Assembly (NCBI GenBank): GCA_050296935.1
Contig: JBNKRV010000091.1
Coordinates: forward strand, 1-49,393
DNA length: 49,393 bases
Direction of reading: 5' to 3'
Source of the DNA: Saccharicrinis sp050296935
Lineage (GTDB): Bacteria > Bacteroidota > Bacteroidia > Bacteroidales > Marinilabiliaceae
Part shown: in pieces, positions 23,662 to 30,123 of the stretch
How the letters are laid out: the number at the start of each line of letters is the position of its first letter
How positions within the stretch are numbered: the first letter of the stretch is position 1
Notes under the pieces: model-generated
Told to the model about the DNA's origin: nothing
The model's database searches: none
Seen by the model: the letters and a program-made list of their open reading frames with translations, nothing else
Program-made: the position numbers and the translations under genes

Positions 23662-25979
23662 TGGATAGCAAAAAATATTTACCAATTAAGATTGTTGAAA
23701 AGCGTAAAGAAATTGACGATTCTTTAACAGAAGGTGGCGGAGGTAATGAGCCTGCATGGATGCTAAATGTCCCATTCGAAAAGAGGGCTGGAATGATACG
23801 AAAGACTCTTGGTGAAGCAAGTGTTGAATTGAATAATAGACTAGAGGATAATGTGTTTATTCCAGTAACATTGGAATTCAAATTAGATGAACGTACAACT
23901 GCCAAAGCTCATCGATCATCTATTAGAAAGATGGTGGATGTAAATAATAAAAATAACCTAATAGGATATTTTGACGAATCATCTTTACTTATTAAGGTCG
24001 ATGATAGAAACGACTTAAGTGCGATAGAAGAGAACTTATCCGATATTCAGAAGAATAGTCATGGGTTGGCTTCTGTAATTGAGACAAACTTATACAAGCC
24101 TAAAGTATACGTTGAGAATAATGATATTCTTAAGGTAAAGCTAATAGACTACCAAGATTTTGAGTTGAATAAGATTGTGCATAGAGCTTTTTTGAAGAGG
24201 TGTAAGGAAGTGGATATTAATGTTGAGAGTACAAAGTATTCTGATGATTTAATTATTTATAAAATTCCATATCGGAAAGAATCAATGCCGGTTCTTCAAG
24301 AATTTGAAGGGCTAAGTTCAATTGAGGACATGCCAACGTACAGTATTACTTTTGATGTTGCATCAGAAGAAAATGAAGAACAAGTTGAGTTGTTGAAACC
24401 AGAAGAGCATAGAAATTACCCAACTGTCGGTGTACTCGATTCGGGAATTGCAAGCAATAAATACTTATCGCCTTGGTTATTAGGAGATAAACATACGAAT
24501 TATATAGAGGAAGACATTGATGCTGTTCACGGAACTGCTGTAGCAAGTGTTATGGTTTATGGTGATAAATTAGAAAATAAAAATTACACGAATTCTGAGG
24601 GGTGTTACCTTTTTGATGCTACCATTGTTCCAAAGCAAGAGTTATTAAATACAGTAACAGAGTTTGAGTTAAGAGAAAATATAAGTGAGGCGATTAGAAA
24701 TAATCCCGAAATAAAAATATGGAATCTCTGTGTTGGGTGGAGTAAGGAGATAAACGCTCATAAAGTTTCTGATTTTGGTGCTGCATTAGATTACCTTCAG
24801 GACGAGTATAATGTAATTATTTGTACATCGATTGGCAATTGTAAGAACTTTACAATTACGAAAGCAAAAGGGAAAATTCAGGAATCTGCGGATTCAGTCA
24901 GAGCTCTTGCAATTGGTTCAATTGCACACAAACAAGGTCAAAATGACTTATCAAAAGAACACGAACCATCACCGTTCAGTAGAATTGGTCTCGGGCCCTT
25001 TAATTTAGTAAAACCTGAACTAACACACTATGGAGGCAACGCAGGGGTAAATCAGGATGGTAGTAGCACTTTTTCAGGAGTAAAAACAATTGGTATAAAT
25101 GACGAGATTCAGCAAAAGGCAGGAACGAGTTTTTCAACACCTCGAGTTACATCTATAATTGCAGGATTACACAATGAAATGGCAGAACAATTTGACCCGA
25201 TCTTATTAAAAGCTTTGATGATACATTCAGCAAAGTACCCATCAACAAATTATGATTTCGATGAGCGCTTAAAACAAATGGGATTTGGTGTGCCTTCTAA
25301 TATTAATGATATATTGTATAATTCTGAAAATGAGATTACTCTAGTGGTTAGGGACACTCTTGAAAAAGGGAGGTTTATTGAAATATTAGACTTCCCATAT
25401 CCTGATGATATGATAGAAGGAAACTACTATTATGGAGAAATAACGGCCACCCTTGTAAGTGCTCCTGATTTGGTTCTTTCTCAAGGAGATGAATATTGTC
25501 AATCAAATATTGATGTTTATTTTGGAACATATAATGACAAGGTAGAAAGAGCAGGTAGGACAGTTCGCAACTCAATAGGTAAAGATGATATGGCCAAAAA
25601 TCTTTTTGCTCCCGGAATATACAGCAAAACTGAAATGAAGAAAAATGCAGAATTCAGTGGAGAAAGAATTTTAAAAAGTTATCATCAGAAATATCAACCT
25701 GTTAAAAAGTGGTCAATTAATTTAGATGAAATTACCGAAAGTAATAAGATAAAATATATCGAGTATCCTAAAAGATGGTTCTTGAAGATTGAAGGTTTAT
25801 ATAGGGATCATATTGAAAAAACAAAGGAAAATTTGAATACTGAATTTTGCTTGATAATAACAATAAAGGATACTAAAAATAGAACTAAAGTTTATGATAA
25901 TATAACAGCGGGATTAGAGGCAAATAATTTTGTTCAAAGTAATATTAAAATTAAATCGGATATTCAACTTAAAAATTAA
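23661..25979 (+). CDS. ietS: Subtilisin-like serine protease, IetS-like
   Basis: A 772-residue S8 peptidase without a signal peptide, hence cytoplasmic. The triad is visible: Asp260 in VGVLDSGIA, His290 in AVHGTAVASV, Ser490 in GTSFSTPRVTS; the oxyanion Asn is probably in TSIGNCKNF. The 250 N-terminal residues and about 230 C-terminal residues are non-catalytic and presumably contact the ATPase or substrate. It overlaps the ATPase gene by one base (TAATG), so translation is coupled. In IetAS systems the ATPase is thought to gate protease activity upon infection; trigger and target here are unknown. Confidence 0.82.
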   Translation: MDSKKYLPIKIVEKRKEIDDSLTEGGGGNEPAWMLNVPFEKRAGMIRKTLGEASVELNNRLEDNVFIPVTLEFKLDERTTAKAHRSSIRKMVDVNNKNNLIGYFDESSLLIKVDDRNDLSAIEENLSDIQKNSHGLASVIETNLYKPKVYVENNDILKVKLIDYQDFELNKIVHRAFLKRCKEVDINVESTKYSDDLIIYKIPYRKESMPVLQEFEGLSSIEDMPTYSITFDVASEENEEQVELLKPEEHRNYPTVGVLDSGIASNKYLSPWLLGDKHTNYIEEDIDAVHGTAVASVMVYGDKLENKNYTNSEGCYLFDATIVPKQELLNTVTEFELRENISEAIRNNPEIKIWNLCVGWSKEINAHKVSDFGAALDYLQDEYNVIICTSIGNCKNFTITKAKGKIQESADSVRALAIGSIAHKQGQNDLSKEHEPSPFSRIGLGPFNLVKPELTHYGGNAGVNQDGSSTFSGVKTIGINDEIQQKAGTSFSTPRVTSIIAGLHNEMAEQFDPILLKALMIHSAKYPSTNYDFDERLKQMGFGVPSNINDILYNSENEITLVVRDTLEKGRFIEILDFPYPDDMIEGNYYYGEITATLVSAPDLVLSQGDEYCQSNIDVYFGTYNDKVERAGRTVRNSIGKDDMAKNLFAPGIYSKTEMKKNAEFSGERILKSYHQKYQPVKKWSINLDEITESNKIKYIEYPKRWFLKIEGLYRDHIEKTKENLNTEFCLIITIKDTKNRTKVYDNITAGLEANNFVQSNIKIKSDIQLKN

Positions 25980-26006
25980 TAATGGAAATATAGACGCCAA
26001 ATAAAT

Positions 26007-26043
26007 AAAAAAGCCCAGTTGAAAACTGAGCTGTATTTTTTTA
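26007..26043 (+). terminator. Terminator after the subtilase gene
   Basis: AAAAAGCCCAGTT and AACTGAGCT pair around GAA, followed by TTTTTTT. It separates the IetAS pair from the ubiquitin-like operon. The remaining 200 bases before the next gene hold no convincing TAnnTTTG promoter. Confidence 0.7.
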
Positions 26044-26245
26044 AGAAAGTGTGTCTTTCTTTTTATGTGAGACTTCAAAGATAAGACCTTTCCAAAGAAA
26101 ATGCAAATTCAAGTTATTTAACTGTTCAGTTTACCAATAGCTTAATGGTAAATATATGGAGCTTTTTTATCCTCAATAAACGTTTCTGTTCTGGTGAGGG
26201 GAATAGAATTAAGCACATATTATAAATATCTTAAATAATTTGGAA

Positions 26246-26488
26246 ATGAAAGATTCATATACATTAATTGTAAATGGTCGTGAAAAAGAATGGAACGATA
26301 AGACCATTTCATTTGAGCAAGTTGTAGAACTTGCATTTGGTACAATCCAAAACAATGGTAGAACTGCTTACACTGTGACTTATACCAGAGGTAATAATGA
26401 CAAACCTCAAGGTTCTATGGTTGCAGGTGATGTCGTAAAAGTCAAACACAATATGATTTTCAATGTCACAGCTACTGATAAGTCGTAA
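26246..26488 (+). CDS. DUF2604 ubiquitin-like beta-grasp protein
   Basis: An 80-residue protein from the ATG at 26246 (an in-frame TTG at 26240 is possible). It fits DUF2604: strand YTLIVNGREKEW, helix SFEQVVELAFG, then YTVTYTRG, KPQGSMVAGDVVKVKHNMIFNVTATDKS. This is a ubiquitin-like fold. The C-terminus is ATDKS, without the Gly-Gly expected of a classical conjugated modifier; I recall the same end in the family, so it appears to be a family trait. The E1-like gene begins within its last 26 bases, so the two are translationally coupled. It is presumably the protein handled by that enzyme. Confidence 0.75.
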   Translation: MKDSYTLIVNGREKEWNDKTISFEQVVELAFGTIQNNGRTAYTVTYTRGNNDKPQGSMVAGDVVKVKHNMIFNVTATDKS

Positions 26489-27641
26489 TGCAGACCTAAA
26501 ACGTCTTAGAGACGAAGGGTATAAAATTGAAGTTAATGGTGGGCATTTATTTGCCCACCATATACCTTATGTGAATTCCAAGAGTGAAGTAAAGTTCGGT
26601 GTGTTAATATCACCATTAACAATGAGCGGTACATCAACTGCTACGCCGAATAACCATGTTATATTATTTAGTGGTGAGTACCCTTGTGATAAAAATGGAA
26701 ATCCAATTGAGCAAATTAGGCACACAACTAACAGTACTTTATTTGGAAATTCAATACAGGCTAACTTCTCTTTTTCAAATAAACCTCCTAATGGATATTC
26801 GGATTTTTATGAGAAGGTAAAAAGGTATGCGGAGATTATTTCTGCACCAGCAAAATCAATGAAGAGTAATGTAACTGAAAAGCCTTTTTTACCAATTGTT
26901 GATAATGAACTTGAAAGTAGGTTTCACTATTTAGATACTAATTCTAGTAGAGCCAACATTGACTTCATTAACGACAAACTAATATCTCAGAAAATTGCTA
27001 TTGCAGGTTTAGGTGGAACAGGAGCATATATTTTGGATTTGGTTTCTAAAACAAATGTTCGAGAGATTCATATTTATGATGGAGATATTTTTTTTAATCA
27101 CAATGCATTTCGGTCTCCGGGTGCAGCTAGTATACAGGATTTAGAGAATCAACCTAGTAAAGTTGATTATTACCAGAATAAGTATTCTTTAATGCGTAAA
27201 GGTATAGTTAGTCACAACTATTATTTGCATGAAGGAAATTATGAAGAACTATCGAGCTTTGACTTTGTGTTTGTCTGCATCGATGATAATAAGGTAAGGA
27301 AATCACTAATTGATTATTTGATTGCCCACAAAATATCTCTTATTGATGTAGGATTAGGTGTTAATGTAATTGACGACAAGCTTATCGGCCAAGTCAGAAT
27401 AACTTCAGCTAATACACAAAAGAATAATCACTTAGGCAAATATATTCCATCAGGTGAGGATGTTGATAACGATTATGTGACCAATATTCAAATTGCAGAA
27501 CTTAATTCTTTGAATGCGGTTCTCGCTGTTCTAAAATGGAAAAAGATGTCTGGTTTTTATCAGGATTTAGAGCAAGAATTTCATTCAATATATTCAATCA
27601 ATAATTCTTACTTGAACAATGAGGGAAAAGTCGAAATTTAA
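26463..27641 (+). CDS. E1-like ThiF enzyme with N-terminal DUF6791 domain
   Basis: A 392-residue protein. Residues 1-140 match DUF6791 (LISRNADLKRLRDEGY, PYVNSKSEVKFGVLISPL, GEYPCDKNGNPIEQIRH, FSNKPPNGY). Residues about 160-380 are a ThiF/E1 Rossmann domain: ATP loop GLGGTG (182-187), metal and ribose side IYDGDIFFNHNAFRSPGA, and VFVCIDDNKVRKSL. It lacks the paired CxxC zinc site of MoeB/ThiF and I see no crossover-loop catalytic Cys, so it may only adenylate or may form a thioester through Cys in VCIDD. Overlap by 26 bases with the DUF2604 gene and by 23 with the DUF6527 gene marks a tight operon. Confidence 0.8.
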   Translation: MSQLLISRNADLKRLRDEGYKIEVNGGHLFAHHIPYVNSKSEVKFGVLISPLTMSGTSTATPNNHVILFSGEYPCDKNGNPIEQIRHTTNSTLFGNSIQANFSFSNKPPNGYSDFYEKVKRYAEIISAPAKSMKSNVTEKPFLPIVDNELESRFHYLDTNSSRANIDFINDKLISQKIAIAGLGGTGAYILDLVSKTNVREIHIYDGDIFFNHNAFRSPGAASIQDLENQPSKVDYYQNKYSLMRKGIVSHNYYLHEGNYEELSSFDFVFVCIDDNKVRKSLIDYLIAHKISLIDVGLGVNVIDDKLIGQVRITSANTQKNNHLGKYIPSGEDVDNDYVTNIQIAELNSLNAVLAVLKWKKMSGFYQDLEQEFHSIYSINNSYLNNEGKVEI

Positions 27642-28014
27642 GTTTGTTGAAACAATTCCTGATTTTCTTGAAGAGAATGTAGTATATATTACAACTCATT
27701 ATAACACAGCCGTACATAAATGTATGTGCGGCTGTGGCAATGAGGTTGTCACGCCAATTACCCCGCACGATTGGGAATTAATCTATAATGGGGAAAGTAT
27801 TACCTTATATCCCTCAATTGGCAATTGGAATTTTGATTGCAAATCTCACTACTGGATAAGGAGCAGTGAAATTGTTTGGGCTGAAAAATGGTCAAAAGAC
27901 CGAATTGATTTTAATCGTATGCTAGATAAATCTAATAAAGACGAATACTATAATACCAAAAAGAAAAAGAACTCGGTATGGAAGCAATTGCTTTCCTTTT
28001 TGAACCTATACTAA
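27619..28014 (+). CDS. DUF6527 putative zinc-binding protein
   Basis: A 131-residue cytoplasmic protein. The core VHKCMCGCGNEVVTP, then TLYPSIGNWNFDCKSHYWI, matches what I know of DUF6527; His, four Cys and a later His could bind zinc. The tail (KKKKNSVWKQLLSFLNLY) is basic then hydrophobic. It overlaps the E1-like gene by 23 bases. No E2 or JAB-type deconjugase is encoded nearby, so this protein is the only candidate in the operon for transfer, targeting or removal; that role is inference. Confidence 0.7.
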   Translation: MREKSKFKFVETIPDFLEENVVYITTHYNTAVHKCMCGCGNEVVTPITPHDWELIYNGESITLYPSIGNWNFDCKSHYWIRSSEIVWAEKWSKDRIDFNRMLDKSNKDEYYNTKKKKNSVWKQLLSFLNLY

Positions 28015-28583
28015 TAGTGGTTGAGAAGAATTGAATAGCTTCAATTCTTCTCAACCACCCCTTTAAAAATTTTGAATTCTGTCCCTTTTGTGAAATAATA
28101 TGGTAGTAATGAATTCGTGCGTTTTTGATAGCATTGAATAAAAATTCCGGGTGACAGGAGTTAATTGCTTTGATAGTGTTTTTACCAATTATTCCATCGA
28201 GTTTAAGTTCACAATCAAAGAAGCGATTTAATATCTTTTGAACGTCACAACTACCCCAGTAACCACTATTGACACACCAATCAAAAATGATTTCTTGTAA
28301 CGAGCCGGAGTTAATGCTTCCGGTTTTGTATTTATCGTAGAAGGTTTGTTTATAGAATTCTTTAACCAAGGAGGTCAGTTCCGGAATATCAATTTTTGCA
28401 TTGCGTTTTAGCTTCCCAAAAGTCAGTTTGTAGCCATCAATTATTTGCCAACCTTCCCAATCGGGATGCAAGTTCCGGGCAACACCCATATAGGTTTCAC
28501 CTCCTTCTAATTTTCAATGCATGTATTACGGTAATAGTAGAAGGCAGAAATGATAGACTTATAAAAGGAATGTTGTATGTCAT
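27932..28583 (-). pseudogene. Decayed phage-type GH108 lysozyme gene
   Basis: The minus strand encodes ARNLHPDWEGWQIIDGYK, then NSGYWGSCDVQKILNRFFDCELKLDGIIGKNTIKAIN and FLKGWLRRIE: a GH108 N-acetylmuramidase with its C-terminal PG_binding_3-like part. The frame seen begins at MGVARN, but upstream codons in another frame (from 28583, ending VIHALKI) continue into EGGETY only if one A near 28508 is removed, so there is a one-base insertion. The usual spacer between the catalytic EGG and GGETY is also missing. After LRRIE the frame runs through the palindrome into antisense of the DUF6527 gene. It looks like a prophage lysis-gene relic at the island edge. Confidence 0.65.
28017..28058. repeat. 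Perfect 19-bp palindrome with four-base loop
   Basis: GTGGTTGAGAAGAATTGAA, loop TAGC, and the exact complement. It begins three bases after the DUF6527 stop and lies in the 3' part of the minus-strand GH108 relic; the arm nearer the relic matches its expected coding (WLRRIEAI), so the other arm looks like an inverted duplication. There is no T-run on either side. It may act as a bidirectional terminator but is longer and cleaner than the others here. Confidence 0.8.
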
Positions 28584-28596
28584 ATAACTAATTCAT

Positions 28597-28615
28597 TGCG
28601 GACGTAAATGCGGAC
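28597..28615. repeat. TGCGGAC direct repeats
   Basis: TGCGGAC occurs at 28597-28603 and 28609-28615, 12 bp apart. Short direct repeats of this kind beside a tRNA-derived boundary may be recombinase arm sites. The flanking interval 28584-28808 has no gene. Confidence 0.3.
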
Positions 28616-28651
28616 TAATGCTGTATGTAGTAGATTATGAGAATATAGGAT

Positions 28652-28710
28652 AGTCCCGCCCTGAGCACATAAAAACTCCCGCCTGATTAATTCGGTCGGG
28701 AGTTTTATTT
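28652..28710 (+). repeat. Diverged copy of the tRNA-Leu 3' end and terminator (candidate island boundary)
   Basis: AGTCCCGCCCTGAGCAC (28652-28668) matches 13 of 17 bases of the tRNA-Leu 3' end at 22359-22375; after a short spacer both continue with a terminator whose arms read AAACTCCCG and CGGGAGTTT. The rest of a tRNA is absent. It is either an old attachment-site duplication or the relic of a second tRNA-Leu gene. The hairpin at 28671-28710 should still end transcripts. Confidence 0.5.
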
Positions 28711-28808
28711 CGTATGAGTATTCTATAAATATATTAAATAGAATAAGGTTTCATTGATTTTTAGTTTTCTAATTAATCAATTATATAACATTTCTGAAGA
28801 ATATTACT

Positions 28809-30059
28809 CTATTCAGCATCTCTAACCAGACGAACATAATTGTATACTCGTCTCACATCTCCTTGTGGGCCAAAGTAAGATGGCTCTCCGGTTTTGGAGT
28901 CTGTTCTCTGGCAACCGGCACCATGTACGTCAATATAGTTACCATCCATATAGCCTAGAGCCCTGCCAAAATAAACAACAATTGCATCAGAGCCAGGATT
29001 GAATGATGTTGAACTCCAAAATGCAGGATAATCGGATTCATTTGCTTCATTTATGATTTCTGTGATCTCAAAAAGTGGATTAATGGCTGCCGAGTTTGTT
29101 GCATCAGGGCAACGGGTATAATCAACAATAGATTGCAATTCTTTTGCATCTGGCAAGCGCCAATCTGAGTAACCTGCATATTCTATAGTTTCACTAAAAT
29201 TTAATGCTTCCTGCCAATTTAATGAACCGTCATTTTTAGTATACTCCGAAATATTACTTTTAAAGTTCTCATTTCCACTGTCAAATTCACTCCACATTAG
29301 CCCCGTAGCATTATCAGTTATAGTTCCATCGTTGTTATTTACAAAGTTGTTTATACCATAGCTAGAATTGCCTCTAACAAACCTGCACGGAAAATTGGAG
29401 TTTGACGGATTACCTTTTTGCGGATATGCTTTAATTCTTCCATCGGCAAGGTTTAAGCCAAAAAATGTTTCTGTGTTATTTAGTGCCACACCATTATAAG
29501 TGGTCTGACTAATAAACTGTACATCAATGTACCTTCCAGTTGTCGAATAGGAAAAATCAAAATAATCAGTATTCAGGAATGGAACAGCATCAGAAGGTGC
29601 ATCAGCCGAAGCAGGGTTGCCAGTACCTTGATGACCTGAAAAATACACCAATGAATATAATTCTTTGATGGTTGGAACACGCCAATCTGTATACCCACCT
29701 GTAGATGCGCTACTAGCATTACTCATAGCATCAGACCAGTCCATGTACGATACTCCTTTTTCCCACATTAAGCCGGTTACCATATCGGTTATAGTTCCAT
29801 CGTTATTATCCACATATTTTGGAGTATTTCCATTGTATTGTGCATCTTGGCCAAAAAAATCTCCTCCTAAAGCCGGCTCCGAAATTAAAGAAGAATTATT
29901 ATAAAAATCCTTCTGATTAGTACTAACAATTGGGTAATTCGAAATGTCTGGCAGGTTATCCTTCTTTTCAATTTGTCCTTCTTCTTTCTCGCAAGCCAAT
30001 AATGCGATCAGCACAATAGTCGCTCCGAATATCAATGTCTTTTTTCTATTTTTTAACAT
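28809..30059 (-). CDS. Surface lipoprotein with two DUF1566 (Lcl) domains
   Basis: A 416-residue lipoprotein: the signal peptide ends LIALLAC (Cys23), followed by EKEE, which fits the Bacteroidota lipoprotein export signal K-(D/E)2, so it is probably displayed on the cell surface. Two DUF1566/Lcl C-terminal domains follow (about 82-235 and 245-413), each with NDGTITD-x-x-TGLMW, WxxA, GYxDWR(V/L)P and KEL; the second ends YVRLVRD. Such domains occur in adhesins binding host or polymer ligands. It is first on the right side of the island boundary and lies downstream of the T9SS proteins on the same strand. Confidence 0.85.
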   Translation of the reverse strand: MLKNRKKTLIFGATIVLIALLACEKEEGQIEKKDNLPDISNYPIVSTNQKDFYNNSSLISEPALGGDFFGQDAQYNGNTPKYVDNNDGTITDMVTGLMWEKGVSYMDWSDAMSNASSASTGGYTDWRVPTIKELYSLVYFSGHQGTGNPASADAPSDAVPFLNTDYFDFSYSTTGRYIDVQFISQTTYNGVALNNTETFFGLNLADGRIKAYPQKGNPSNSNFPCRFVRGNSSYGINNFVNNNDGTITDNATGLMWSEFDSGNENFKSNISEYTKNDGSLNWQEALNFSETIEYAGYSDWRLPDAKELQSIVDYTRCPDATNSAAINPLFEITEIINEANESDYPAFWSSTSFNPGSDAIVVYFGRALGYMDGNYIDVHGAGCQRTDSKTGEPSYFGPQGDVRRVYNYVRLVRDAE

Positions 30060-30123
30060 GTTTTTCTCCTTTTTAATTAGAATTCTTTATAAATCAATAC
30101 TGTGCAATCAGTTTTCTCATTTA

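Noticed and set aside
22552..25979. ATPase/protease pair as Lon, ClpXP or BREX parts
   Set aside because: The protease has a subtilisin Asp/His/Ser triad and the ATPase lacks Clp or Lon domains.
26463..27641. ThiF protein as MoeB/ThiF for molybdopterin or thiamine synthesis
   Set aside because: The N-terminal DUF6791 domain, the missing CxxC zinc site and the Ubl/DUF6527 neighbours do not fit a cofactor pathway.
26246..28014. Type II CBASS or Bil operon
   Set aside because: No cGAS-like cyclase, E2 or JAB deubiquitinase is encoded nearby.
28652..28668. A functional second tRNA-Leu
   Set aside because: Only the 3' 17 bases are similar; there is no D arm, anticodon arm or 5' acceptor strand upstream.
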